Shown: positions 34,761-46,324, counted from the stretch's first letter. The stretch: 64,000 bases of DNA from Paraescarpia echinospica (GCA_020002185.1 CM034537.1:8456615-8520614), one strand, 5' to 3'. Notes: a model not told the origin generated them from the letters alone. Made by a program: numbers and translations.

Positions 34761-35043
34761 TAAGTAACATTTTACCAATCATCATGTCCCCAACATTTAC
34801 CATGTGTAAGACTTGTTAACATATAAAATGTCAGTTTCATGCATATTGTGTGTATTGTAGAAAGTGTAATAATAAGATTAAGTATATAATAAGGACATTC
34901 TCTGCTTCCAACATGATACAAGCTCAATTATGATGGATTAGCAAATATGAAATTATTGCCTCTTTTTAAAGAACATATCTGATGTTGTCCCGGTCTCCTT
35001 AAGAATGATGCTTCATGTAATCACTGATACACCTTGTCACCAG

Positions 35044-35156
35044 GCCCAGGTAGGACTGAGACGGAGACAACAACTGAAGGTCTGCCTCACCTGAAGGAGA
35101 AAGTACAACACAATGATCCCAGTGACCTCTTCAGCATCAGCAATGACATTGCCAAG
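35044..35156 (+). CDS. MROH1: MROH1 exon 26, residues 1002-1039
   Basis: The acceptor is TTGTCACCAG|GC. The exon encodes GPGRTETETTTEGLPHLKEK and VQHNDPSDLFSISNDIAK (human LVHPDPAILFHTCHSVGQIIAK). It has a Thr/Glu-rich linker at the start. The donor is AAG|GTCATT, phase 0. Confidence 0.9.
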
Positions 35157-35394
35157 GTCATTACACAGTGATTCTTCTTCAACAATGACACAGCATGAAT
35201 GCATAGCTGAGTCCAGTAACAGTCACTCTAACCTTTCTCTTCATTCTCTCAGATTACCTGATGGTGAATTAAACTAAAATAACACTCCACACATTTTACC
35301 AGTCGTCTTCATCATGGATAGAATCAATCCATCCTCTATTCAAATATTCCACTAATTCTAGGGGAAATATAGAAAAATCCCTTCAAAGTTTTTA

Positions 35395-37692
35395 CTCAGT
35401 CAACTGTGGTTTTCAGACTGTGAAGTGTGGTTTTGTTGACTGTGGTTTTCACAATTTAACTGTGGTTTCCACTTTATGAGCTGTTTTAACTTTGTTGACT
35501 GTGGTTTTCACAATTTAACTGTGGTTTCCACTTTATGAGCTGTTTTAACTTTGTTGACTGTGGTTTTCACAATTTAACTGTGGTTTCCACTTTATGAGCT
35601 GTTTTAACTTTGTTGACTGTGGTTTTCACAATTTAACTGTGGTTTCCACTTTATGAGCTGTTTTAACTTTGTTGACTGTGGTTTTCACAATTTAACTGTG
35701 ATTTCCACTTTATGAGCTGTTTTAACTTTGTTGACTGTGGTTTTCACAATTTAACTGTGGTTTCCACTTTATGAGCTGTTTTAACTTTGTTGACTGTGGT
35801 TTTCACAATTTAACTGTGGTTTCCACTTTGTGAGCTGTTTTAACTTTGTTGACTGGTTTTCACAATTTAACTGTGGTTTCCACTTTATGAGCTGTTTTAA
35901 CTTTGTTGACTGTGGTTTTCACAACTTAACTGTGGTTTCCACTTTATGAGCTGTTTTAACTTTGTTGACTGTGGTTTTCACAATTTAACTGTGGTTTCCA
36001 CTTTATGAGCTGTTTTAACTTTGTTGACTATGGTTTTCACAATTTAACTGTGGTTTCCACTTTATGAGCTGTTTTAACTTTGTTGACTGGTTTTCACAAC
36101 TTAACTGTGGTTTCCACTTTATGAGCTGTTTTAACTTTGTTGACTGTGGTTTTCACAACTTAACTGTGTTTCCACTTTATGAGCTGTTTTAACTTTGTTG
36201 ACTGTGGTTTTCACAACTTAACTGTGGTTTCCACTTTATGAGCTGTTTTAACTTTGTTGACTGTGGTTTTCACAATTTAACTGTGGTTTCCACTTTATGA
36301 GCTGTTTTAACTTTGTTGACTGTGGTTTTCACAACTTAACTGTGGTTTCCACTTTATGAGCTGTTTTAACTTTGTTGACTGTGGTTTTCACAACTTAACT
36401 GTGGTTTCCACTTTATGAGCTGTTTTAACTTTGTTGACTGTGGTTTTCACAACTTAACTGTGGTTTCCACTTTATGAGCTGTTTTAACTTTGTTGACTGT
36501 GGTTTTCACAACTTAACTGTGGTTTCCACTTTATGAGCTGTTTTAACTTTGTTGACTGTGGTTTTCACAATTTAACTGTGGTTTCCACTTTATGAGCTGT
36601 TTTAACTTTGTTGACTGTGGTTTTCACAATTTAACTGTGGTTTCCACTTTATGAGCTGTTTTAACTTTGTTGACTGTGGTTTTCACAATTTAACTGTGGT
36701 TTCCACTTTATGAGCTGTTTTAACTTTGTTGACTATGGTTTTCACAATTTAACTGTGGTTTCCACTTTATGAGCTGTTTTAACTTTGTTGACTGGTTTTC
36801 ACAACTTAACTGTGGTTTCCACTTTATGAGCTGTTTTAACTTTGTTGACTGTGGTTTTCACAACTTAACTGTGGTTTCCACTTTATGAGCTGTTTTAACT
36901 TTGTTGACTGTGGTTTTCACAATTTAACTGTGGTTTCCACTTTATGAGCTGTTTTAACTTTGTTGACTGTGGTTTTCACAATTTAACTGTGGTTTCCACT
37001 TTATGAGCTGTTTTAACTTTGTTGACTGGTTTTCACAACTTAACTGTGGTTTCCACTTTATGAGCTGTTTTAACTTTGTTGACTGTGGTTTTCACAACTT
37101 AACTGTGGTTTCCACTTTATGAGCTGTTTTAACTTTGTTGACTGTGGTTTTCACAATTTAACTGTGGTTTCCACTTTATGAGCTGTTTTAACTTTGTTGA
37201 CTGGTTTTCACAACTTAACTGTGGTTTCCACTTTATGAGCTGTTTTAACTTTGTTGACTGGTTTTCACAACTTAACTGTGGTTTCCACTTTATGAGCTGT
37301 TTTAACTTTGTTGACTGTGGTTTTCACAACTTAACTGTGGTTTCCACTTTATGAGCTGTTTTAACTTTGTTGACTGTGGTTTTCACAATTTAACTGTGGT
37401 TTCCACAGCTGTTTTAACTTTGTTGACTGTTTTAACTTTATTGACTGTGGTTTTCACAACTTAACTGTGGTTTCCACTTTATGAGCTGTTTTAACTTTGT
37501 TGACTGTGGTTTTCACAACTTAACTGTGGTTTCCACTTTATGAGCTGTTTTAACTTTGTTGACTGTGGTTTTCACAACTTAACTGTGGTTTCCACTTTAT
37601 GAGCTGTTTTAAATTTGTTGACTGGTTTTCACAACTTAACTGTGGTTTCCACTTTATGAGCTGTTTTAACTTTGTTGACTGTGGTTTCCACT
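35395..37692. repeat. 59-bp intronic minisatellite, about 38 copies
   Basis: Each unit has two related halves (ACTGTGGTTTTCACAATTTA and ACTGTGGTTTCCACTTTATG) plus AGCTGTTTTAACTTTGTTG. Copies are very homogeneous; recurrent variants are CAACTTAA for CAATTTAA and a 3-bp-shorter TTGACTGG form. It does not touch a splice site. Confidence 0.95.
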
Positions 37693-38025
37693 CAGTAGGC
37701 TGAGACTTTACTGTTGGCTCTGGTTTTCACATTGTCAGTCATAGTTTGAAACAGTGCCAGCAAATAAAACAAAATGTGATAGGTAGCAGAAAACATCAAA
37801 ATAAAACATTTTGGGTAACATGTATATCATTTACACAGCAAACACATGAACAATTTGTATATTCCAGATCGTTTCATGATGGAAACTAATTTTTTTTAAA
37901 CTTTGGTGCAGTTATGTTTTAGTTCATAACTCATAATGAGCTTCAGAGAGAAACGTCTCATTTTGGAATGGAGGGTCACATATTGAGATTTAAATAACAA
38001 AATAGCTGGTTGTGTGGTTCTCCAG

Positions 38026-38178
38026 GTGCTGATCAAGAAGGTGCCGTCGAGTGAGTTGATGTTGTTTCTTGGCTGTCTCCTGGATGCGCTTCTGGACCCC
38101 CACCCCCACAGCTCCAGTGGGGCCTGCGTTGTCCTCAACAGTGTCCTTAAAGCCAGGGGGGGCGAACTACACTCACAG
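38026..38178 (+). CDS. MROH1: MROH1 exon 27, residues 1040-1090
   Basis: The acceptor is GGTTCTCCAG|GTG. The exon encodes VLIKKVPSSELMLFLGCLLD, then ALLDPHPHSSSGACVVLNSV and LKARGGELHSQ (human KRLPPDQLISLLLTMFEAL and QERGG). The donor is CACAG|GTAACT, phase 0. Confidence 0.92.
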
Positions 38179-38765
38179 GTAACTAGGGACGAACTACACT
38201 TGCAGGTAACTGGGGGTGAACTACACTCACAGGTACCTGGGGATGAATTACACTCACAGGTAACTGGGGGTGAACTGCACTCACAGGTAACTGGAGTGAA
38301 CTACACTCACAGGTAACTGGGGGTGAACTACACTCACAGGTAACTGGGGTGAACTGCACTCGTAGGTAGGTAACTGGGGTGAACTGCACTCGTAGGTACC
38401 TGGGGGTGAAATACACTCACATGTAACTGGGGGTGAACTACACTCACAGGTAACTGGGGGTGAAATACACTCACAGGTAACTGGGGGTGAACTACACTCA
38501 CAGGTAACTGGGGGTGAAATACACTCACAGGTAACTGGGGGTGAACTACACTCACAGGTAACTGGGGTGAACTGCACTCATAGGTACCTGGGGTGAACTA
38601 TACTCACAGGTAACTGGGGGTGAATTGCCTTCACAGGTAACTAAGGAATGAACTTCACTCACAGGTAACTGGGGGGGTGAACTACACTCACAGGTAACTA
38701 GGGGTGAACTACATTCACAGGTAAATAGGGGTGAACTACACTCACAGGTAACTAGGGGATGAGGT
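38160..38765 (+). repeat. 27-28-bp donor-spanning minisatellite, about 21 copies
   Basis: The unit is GGTGAACTACACTCACAG|GTAACTGGG. It repeats the end of exon 27 with its donor. The first five 27-bp units remain in the exon frame (VTGGELHSQ). A shorter unit near 38290 then breaks the frame. Confidence 0.94.
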
Positions 38766-38786
38766 CATGTCATATATATATTGTAG

Positions 38787-38941
38787 GTTGAGGTGGTGTT
38801 GTCGTCACTGCATGGTAAAATGGGTGAGATCAGCTGCTGTCAGACCAGGACGGGGGCGATTCGTGCCGTGAGAACCCTCCTGGCCCATCAACTCCTCACT
38901 GTGCTCAACCTCTTACTTGACTACCCCCTGCCATTCGACGA
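38787..38941 (+). CDS. MROH1: MROH1 exon 28, residues 1091-1142
   Basis: The acceptor is ATATTGTAG|GTT. The exon encodes VEVVLSSLHGKMGEISCCQT, then RTGAIRAVRTLLAHQLLTVL and NLLLDYPLPFD. It ends GA|GTGAGT, phase 2. Human has VVSSLLGSPLPLD at the end. Confidence 0.91.
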
Positions 38942-39192
38942 GTGAGTACCAGTGCTACTTCTCATGTATACATAATCTATATATTTGAGCCCGGTAACTG
39001 TTTTATGTCATATATATATATACTAACAACACATTAAAATGAATACCTATGAAATAACAAATAATTAACAACAAGTAGCTTAAATAATAACCAAAATCAC
39101 GGTCGACACAGACAAAATGTAAAACTTGCCAGTAGAGATGACTGTGTAAGGTGATGTCCAGTCGTGACCATGCTGCCCTTTGACCTGTGCAG

Positions 39193-39358
39193 CCACATCA
39201 GTGAGTGTTGGAGAGTGATTGGTCAGGACGCGACTCTGCTGGCGGGAGTCTTCACCCACCTGCTGGAGCTGCTGGCGACCCGCCTGCCCTACGAGGAGCT
39301 CGCGTGTACCAGGGACAGGGGCCGCACCATCAAGACAGCCACACTGATGCCAATAGCA
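39193..39358 (+). CDS. MROH1: MROH1 exon 29, residues 1142-1197
   Basis: The acceptor is ACCTGTGCAG|C. The exon encodes HISECWRVIGQDATLLAGVF, then THLLELLATRLPYEELACTR and DRGRTIKTATLMPIA. Human has MLWRALAVEPRLAAQVLGLLLE. The donor is GCA|GTGAGT, phase 0. Confidence 0.92.
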
Positions 39359-40250
39359 GTGAGTCAGACAGTCGCTACCTTGTCAGTGCCACCTCGAGCA
39401 CAGAGCAGGCAGGATTCTGGAGAAGGTTCTGCCTGCAGACATGAATTCACATATCCAGTACTTCATAGTTTGTCTACGTCACAACCAAACTGATACTCGT
39501 GACGTCCATCAAGCTTTGCCAACACCGGTCATAATGGTTGTATATGTGAATCATTTACTAGGGTGACATGACATCTGCTAGATCAAATATTCCCGCATTC
39601 AGTTTTCCCTTTAAAAATGTTACCTTTTGTATTTGTCCTGAAGAAAAATGTTTGGGGCTGGAATTTGAATGAAATATAGTGTCCAGACTCCAAACGCCCC
39701 AGTTGTTCAACATCCGTTTTTGATGGCTTGACGGACCTTTCGCACAGCAAGGGTCACATGAGGGATAAGTCAGTTCACACCAATCATATTTCATGCCGCC
39801 ATGCCCACATTTCATAATGATAGACAGATCCAGTAACTGATGTCACAATTGAAACATGTGCATGATTTGGCAAATATGTTTACATGTTTATATTACCAGG
39901 GCAGCCTACATCCAACCTTTCTAGTATACTGTTCTTGCATAAAACAACATTGCTCTTTGCGTTTGTTGCAAAGGAAAAAATTTAGCCAGAATTTGAATGG
40001 AAAATACAGAAGAATCTCAGACAGATTCACCTTGATGGCAGCATTGTAGTAAGATTGCCGGATCTGGTCACTAAGCAGAATGCAGCATAATGGTTCCATC
40101 CATTTAGTACATCTTGATGACTTGCCCAAGATCTAGAGTCAATGTTGGAAATATGTCATTTAGAAGAGGTCCTAAAGGCAGCCAGTTCTACCTGAAGCAT
40201 TTGTGTGCATGAATGTCTGCATGCATGTACATGTGCATTCATGTTTGTGT
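39359..40250 (+). other. MROH1 intron 29, 5' part, nothing recognised
   Basis: Unique-looking intron sequence before the 42-bp array. No protein or RNA signal was seen. Confidence 0.5.
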
Positions 40251-41300
40251 GCACTGAAGGAGCTCTCTGTGTTCACGATACATGTGACATGTGCACTGAT
40301 GGAGCTCTCAGTGTTCATGATGCAGGTGACATGTGCACTGATGGAGCTCTCTGTGTTCATGATACAGGTGACATGTGCACTGATGGAGCTCTCTATGTTC
40401 ATGATACAGGTGACATGTGAACTGATGGAGCTCTCTCTGTTCATGATACAGGTGACATGTGCACTGAAGGAGTATTTTGTGCTCACGATACAGGTGACAT
40501 GTGCACTGATGGAGCTCTCTGTGTTCATGATGCAGGTGACATGTGCACTGATGGAGCTCTCTGTGTTCATGATACAGGTGACATGTGGACTGATGGAGCT
40601 CTCTATGTTCATTATACAGGTGAAATGTGCACTGATGGAGCTCTCTATGTTCATGATACAGGTGACATGTGAACTGATGGAGCTCTCTGTGTTCATGATA
40701 CATGTGACATATGCACTGATGGAGCTCTCTGTGTTCATGATGCAGGTGACATGTGCACTGATGGAGCTCTCTCTGTTCATGATACAGGTGACATGTGCAC
40801 TGAAGGAGTATTTTGTGCTCACGATACAGGTGACATGTGCACTGATGGAGCTCTCTGTGTTCATGATGCAGGTGACATGTGCACTGATGGAGCTCTCTGT
40901 GTTCATGATACAGGTGACATGTGGACTGATGGAGCTCTCTATGTTCATTATACAGGTGAAATGTGCACTGATGGAGCTCTCTATGTTCATGATACAGGTG
41001 ACATGTGAACTGATGGAGCTCTCTGTGTTCATGATACAGGTGACATATGCACTGATGGAGCTCTCTGTGTTCATGATGCAGGTGACATGTGCACTGATGG
41101 AGCTCTCTGTGTTCATGATACAGGTGACATGTGCACTGATGGAGCTCTCTGTGTTCATGATACAGGTGACATGTGCACTGATGGAGCTCTCTGTGTTCAT
41201 GATACAGGTGACGTGTGCACTGATGGAGCTCTCTGTGTTCATGATACAGGTGATGTGGGCACTGAAAGAGCTCTCTGTGTTCATGATACAGGTGACATGT
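40250..41300 (+). repeat. 42-bp acceptor-spanning, in-frame minisatellite, about 24 copies
   Basis: The unit runs GTGACATGTGCACTGATGGA, then GCTCTCTGTGTTCATGATAC, then AG. It therefore contains an acceptor ATGATACAG|GTGACATGTGC equal to that of exon 30. Each unit reads VTCALMELSVFMIQ in the exon 30 frame with no stop from about 40203 onward. A block of 8 units (336 bp), including the odd unit with GGAGTATTTTGTGCTCACGA, occurs twice. Confidence 0.95.
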
Positions 41301-41429
41301 GCCCTGAAGGAGATCTTCACCGTAGAAGAGTCGAAGGTGGAGGTCATGAACTGCTACCCCCGTCTGCTCGCAGCCTTGTTAGTTCGAATTGCGTCCACAG
41401 TCGGAACAGATCCACCTAAAATATCCACG
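41292..41429 (+). CDS. MROH1: MROH1 exon 30, residues 1198-1243
   Basis: The exon encodes VTCALKEIFTVEESKVEVMN, then CYPRLLAALLVRIASTVGTD and PPKIST (human TCALFEVMS and LYPQLFVVLLLRVSCTVG). I chose the last acceptor of the array because it gives the human-like length. Any upstream unit would also splice in frame. The donor is ACG|GTAAAA. Confidence 0.9.
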
Positions 41430-41549
41430 GTAAAAAAGCCTTACTTTTGGGATTGCTAAGATCCACAATTACCATTCAAAATTGTTTGTTGGAATCGGTA
41501 GCTAATACTATTGTGTATATGTCATATTGTGTCATTGTAACTTTAAAAC

Positions 41550-41640
41550 AAGTGGAGGAGAAAAGACAGTCATGGTTGACTGGAGAATCATTGATGCTTG
41601 ATGACAGGTGGAGAAAAGACAGTCACGGTTGAGTAGAGGT
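41550..41640 (+). repeat. Two-copy ~55-bp acceptor-spanning duplication
   Basis: GGAGAAAAGACAGTCATGGT at about 41556 is repeated as GGAGAAAAGACAGTCACGGT at 41610, the start of exon 31. This may be the earliest stage of array formation. Confidence 0.75.
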
Positions 41641-41825
41641 TCAACCATGACCACAGTGACGAGAGTAGTGAACATTGGCCCCTGTTCCACGTCCATTGAA
41701 GCATGCAAGCAGCTGCTGCAGCAGAACCAGAGTGATGACCTGTTGACTGCCCTTGACCGTGAGGGAGTGTGGTCACTGCTGCGGGACAAGATGAAGTACC
41801 ATGAGGGTTTCACGCTCTTTGCTCG
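41608..41825 (+). CDS. MROH1: MROH1 exon 31, residues 1244-1316
   Basis: The acceptor is TTGATGACAG|GTG. The exon encodes VEKRQSRLSRGSTMTTVTRV, then VNIGPCSTSIEACKQLLQQN, QSDDLLTALDREGVWSLLRD and KMKYHEGFTLFAR. Human has LEPCSSAVDTLRSML and GGWELL. The donor is GCTCG|GTGGGT, phase 2. Confidence 0.92.
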
Positions 41826-42689
41826 GTGGGTGTATCAAAGACGTGACAGTGCTTGTGTACACTAACTACTGCTCACATGCCCCTCTACTTCACTTCAGTT
41901 GTCCTCGATTTGTCAGATACAGTCTCGGCTGATAAGTTCCCTGTGGTTTCTGTTACACTCTCATTGAGAAGGTTGCACTGCTCAGAATTCTGTTTGCTGG
42001 TTCTACTGAGCTTTCAGGACTTTCAAAGTCTTTGTCAACATTAGACACTATTAGCTAACCAAATTAAGTGCAATGTGACTCCAATTCTGAATGTGACTGC
42101 AAAACATTATTGAGATCTACGTCACAGCTTTTTTTGGTGCAATCAAAGGTCAACCACAGATCTGCAGTTTGATGCGGCGTTCGTATGTGAGAAATGGATA
42201 TCTGGCATGTGCACAAACACTGCATTATTTTGTACATAGATAGGTATATTCATTGAAAAATAACTATGCAATGTAATAGCTCGACCTCTTAGGAACTCAT
42301 ACATGTACAGAAAGTTGAGTTTCCGATACCAGTCGAAATACCAGTTTGAAATACTATTGACAAGTTTTATTTAAAAGACCTACAAGTCACTTGTTGGCAA
42401 CTGCAGTAGGCATGTCAATTTCCAACTATAATGGACTTACATTTATTTGTTATTGGAGTCGAATGTAGAACCGCTTACTGAGCAGTTAGCTGATGGTGTT
42501 TTGCTAGATGCTAGACATGAGATGTGGAGTCAACTTCAAATCTGACGTCACGTTCAGCTTTCATGTACATGTACAGTGCTTAATTGCATTAGCTAATGTC
42601 TCTAGTAGCACGCGCTACTCTCAGTTGTCATGTGACAGTGCTGCTAATTGTCACAAAACATCTAAGGTGGTCATGTGCCTCGTGTACAG
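41826..42689 (+). other. MROH1 intron 31, nothing recognised
   Basis: 864 bases without recognisable repeats or coding signal, ending CGTGTACAG. Confidence 0.5.
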
Positions 42690-42804
42690 ATGCCTGGCTG
42701 AGACTCAGCCTCAATATGCTGCCAAGTTGATCACATGTCTGTGTAGAGTGTCGTCCAGTGTCTATCAGCCTCAGAGGGTCATGGTGGCTGCCGTCATTGC
42801 AGAG
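42690..42804 (+). CDS. MROH1: MROH1 exon 32, residues 1316-1354
   Basis: The exon completes the split Arg codon and encodes CLAETQPQYAAKLITCLCRV and SSSVYQPQRVMVAAVIAE. Human has RLPLVLKTLACTHSSAYENQRVTTTAFLAE. The donor is GAG|GTTAGC, phase 0. Confidence 0.92.
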
Positions 42805-43020
42805 GTTAGCACAATTATCTTACTCCACTCTGTTCTGTGGGAAGTATTAGGAAAACATCCTTCAGCCACAGTCAGTCCTTTATAACTCTCACTAGTGTGT
42901 CCCACCCTGCTGCTATAAGGATTGTTACAAGTATTATCAGGTTGTTGCATTGTTACTGTGGACTGTTGATTGTAAGAATGCATTTACATTAACCAACAAG
43001 AGAAGTAATTTGCTCACAAG

Positions 43021-46000
43021 CACCAAAATTGGCATGAATACTCATCAAGGACCACTTTTTGAAAAAGCCTGTTAGCCACCGGAAATTTCAAGATGGCCAC
43101 CATTTTCCAACATAAAATACTATTTTCGCCATAACATTTAACAGAATAGTCCGACTTGAATGATCTTTGTGTCAAATCATATGTTTCGACTATGCAGAAG
43201 CTGAATTTATAACCCTAAAATATCTCGGATAAGATTCCTTCATATGTAGCATCTTCGCTTAAAATACCATTAGAATTAATCACCATGGTAGTAGTAGTGG
43301 TAGTAGGTAGTGTAGTAATACATGAGGTATGGGGTGTATGAGGTGTGGTAGTAGAGATAGTACTTTTGTTTCTGAAGTCAGCCACATTCTCTGTATGGAC
43401 TCCTGGCACTAGTCCTCACTACCAACCCAACTCTCACCTATGGCTCCAAGTAGTTGCACAGCAGCGGCCACTGTAAACCGCCTTGACTCGCAGGCTGAAC
43501 TAGGTGAGGGTAGCATGCAGAGGCTCTCTGAATGTGATGGAGTATGCCTTACTCTGATCTAATGTGCACAAATACTGTACCTGATACTGACAGACAGACA
43601 GAGACAGACAGTCAAGAGGAGATGGATATAAGAAAGAGAAAAAACCGACTCAAATATGGAAGAGAGTGTACGTCAAGGCACAACCAGGGCACACTGGTGA
43701 CATCACTGTAGTGAAACTCAACATGGAGTGCCGTGTCAGCTAAATTATCTTCCTACAGCTCTGTAGTGGCACATGTAGTAGTTAGCAGTAGTATAGTAGT
43801 TATGAGCTTAGTATCCCAAATGCTATCTAGTGAGCCCCATATAAATTACATTAATTAGATGTAGTTAGATAGCTGCACCTGAATCGACAAGATGTGTCAG
43901 GGTGGGAGAGCTGAGCCAAGTGTAACAAGGCTTCAGTTACGTGGATGGTGTACAGATCACACAGGACTTACGACACTGGATGAAGGATCGGGCTAGGTGT
44001 AGGGCATTCTCCTTTTATGCCCGAACCTAGTTGTGTCCCATACCTGAATGTGCCTCACTCTATGGTGAAAGGTGGTAAAAGGATAATCTTTGGTCTTGAA
44101 CCCATTAAGTATTCCCAACAATGACCACTTCAGATGACTTATCATTTAAAAGGCAAATTGACTGTGAAACTATTAAGAAGGATGAAGAGCTGAACTCACC
44201 TCCAACCCATTATCCTCATAGTGCTGAACATGATAGCTATTCATGACTGCATCCAATGTTCCACTCTCCCAAGCAATTAACCAACCACCCATTACCCTGG
44301 ATCCAGCAAGGCTAGGTGAAGGTGGTGGCACAGAAGAAACACTGAGAAAAACAATGCCAGTTATCATCAGAGCTGTCGTCTGTTGTTCAACAACACCAAG
44401 CTGGAACGAGCTAGGAAGAGAGAAGAGAATATCTAATGTTCAGATTAGTACAGAAGGGGGACTCGGTAAGATTCAAAGAAACAGCCTTCAAGTTACAGAA
44501 TCCCAGTGTTTCATATGTCGGAAGAAGATCTATCATCTGAACTGAGACAGGCGATGACCATGCAGCTCAACAAAAGACGGAATGAATGTGCCCGAAACTT
44601 AAATGACGGGAAGCTTTTAGCCAAGCTTAGTAGTGGAGATGTTGTGGCGCAAGAGCTGAAGTGTCGTCTATGCTGCTTAGCTGGTCTGTACAATAGGGAG
44701 ATGGCCTACCTGTAACTGAAGACCCAACAGCTCTGAAGTCAGTCACCTGGATGCTCAGTATGAGACCGCCTCGGAAGCCAAAGATGCAGAACATGGCAGA
44801 AACCATGAACAGACACCAAGATCTCAAAGAGAATTCCTCAAGAAAGTGGACGGGTGATGAAGGATATGGACAATCCTTTCCAGGAAGAAACTGGGGACCT
44901 GCTTAGACTGGATACAAAGGACATTGCCCACCCCAGTGCTGCTGAAATGATTGCCACACATTATGAGAGGGGCCGAATCTGTTTCCAGGAATTCTCAAAG
45001 GGGCTACAGAGTGAAGAAGTATCCACATTCTATAATCCAATCAAGAAGAATAAGATTGACTTCTTTCAACAAAACCCAGCTCCTAGTTACTCAAAGGTAA
45101 AGGTACTGAAGGAGGACTGTCACCTCTTCTCCAAGCTCTTTATCTCATGCCAGAGCAGAGAGCAGGAGTTCTTTCGGCATGAGAACCAGTCCTTCCCAGC
45201 TGCATTGAAGCTCAAGTCACCATGCCAGACATCGAACCAGAGGCTGATGCCATCATCATCAATGGTTCTGCTTTGGTGAACACTCTGCCCCCACGTACCA
45301 TTTGAGGAATATGCAGCATTAGATGCGCTTCCCACAATACAAGTATACCCTTCTAAGTACAAGACCTGCTTCCCACAATACAAGTGTACCCTTCTAAGTA
45401 CAAGACCTGCTTCCCACAATACAAGTATACCCTTCTAAGTACAAGACCTGCTTCCCACAATACAAGTGTACCCTTCTAAGTACAAGACCTGCTTCCCACA
45501 ATACAAGTGTACCCTTCTAAGTACAAGACCTGCTTCCCACAATACAATTGTACCCTTCTAAGTACAAGACCTGCTTCCCACAATACAAGTGTACCCTTCT
45601 AAGTACAAGACCTGCTTCCCACAATACAAGTGTACCCTTCTAAGTACAAGAGAACAGATATTGTCTTTGGTGACGATGGAGAGTGGCAGCCAAAGGAAAA
45701 GTACCCTACAACTGGCGGAACTTTTTGAGGGACAATGACAGCAAGACAGAATTGTTCACCTTCCTCGCTGACAAGATTGCCGAGATGTGCACACCAAACA
45801 CTGATTGTGACCAAGGAAGACGATGCTGTCAGCAACCAGTCATTTAGCCTGGATGATATGGTTCCTTGTATTCATGAGGAAGCGGACTCGTGGATCTTTG
45901 TACAGCCAGACATGCAGCATCAGAGGGCACAAAAGTTCTCATGATCAAAGCCAGTGACACAGATGTTCTAGTCATAGCAGTTAGTGTTCTGCCAGCAATG

Positions 46001-46133
46001 CAGGTTTTTGGTCTGCAGAAACTGTGGATGGCTTTTGGTCAAGGGCGGAACCTGAGGTACATTCCTGTATATGACATCAGTGACTTTTTTCAAAAAGTGG
46101 TCCCTTATGAGTGTCCATGCCAAGTTTGGGGCT
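43021..46133 (+). mobile_element. 3.1-kb TIR element carrying an internally deleted nuclease-like ORF
   Basis: The left end CACCAAAATTGGCATGAATA continues CTCATCAAGGACCACTTTTTG. The right end, reverse-complemented, is CCCCAAACTTGGCATGGACA, then CTCATAAGGGACCACTTTTTG, a match over about 50 bp. Inside on + are fragments in shifting frames. One has SSELRQAMTMQLNKRRNECA at about 44520-44715. Others have EETGDLLRLDTKDIAHPSAA (44.88-44.94 kb), FEEYAALDALPTIQVYPSKY before an array, and HEEADSWIF then KASDTDVLVIAVSVLP (45.87-45.99 kb). These are parts of a repeated, uncharacterised metazoan protein family. Much of the middle and the C-terminus are missing. It lies in MROH1 intron 32. Confidence 0.7.
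45325..45655 (+). repeat. 41-bp minisatellite inside the mobile-element ORF, about 8 copies
   Basis: The unit is GCTTCCCACAATACAAGTGT, then ACCCTTCTAAGTACAAGACCT. The first copy continues the element protein (LPTIQVYPSKYK) and the last resumes it as KRTDIVF-like sequence. The array is therefore an expansion of a coding segment of the element. The 41-bp period breaks the frame. Confidence 0.88.
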
Positions 46134-46324
46134 TGTATCACTATTTGAAAGATTGTCTCCACTAATAATATAATTATCAATAAGTGTCATGCCGAAACTT
46201 TGAATTTGTTTACATATGAATAGTATGTAGTTGTCAATATTTTTATATTTAATTGTATTTTCACATCTCACTACTCTATAATTAATTCTAAAGCAGACTG
46301 AAACACTGAAGTGACAACTTTACA

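Noticed and set aside
35395..37692. CRISPR-like array
   Set aside because: Units are contiguous tandem repeats without unique spacers, in a eukaryotic intron.
40172..41347. Long open frame (about 391 codons) on the - strand opposite the 42-bp array
   Set aside because: It is a product of a 42-bp period divisible by three with no stop in that phase. It contains no recognisable domain and is antisense to MROH1.
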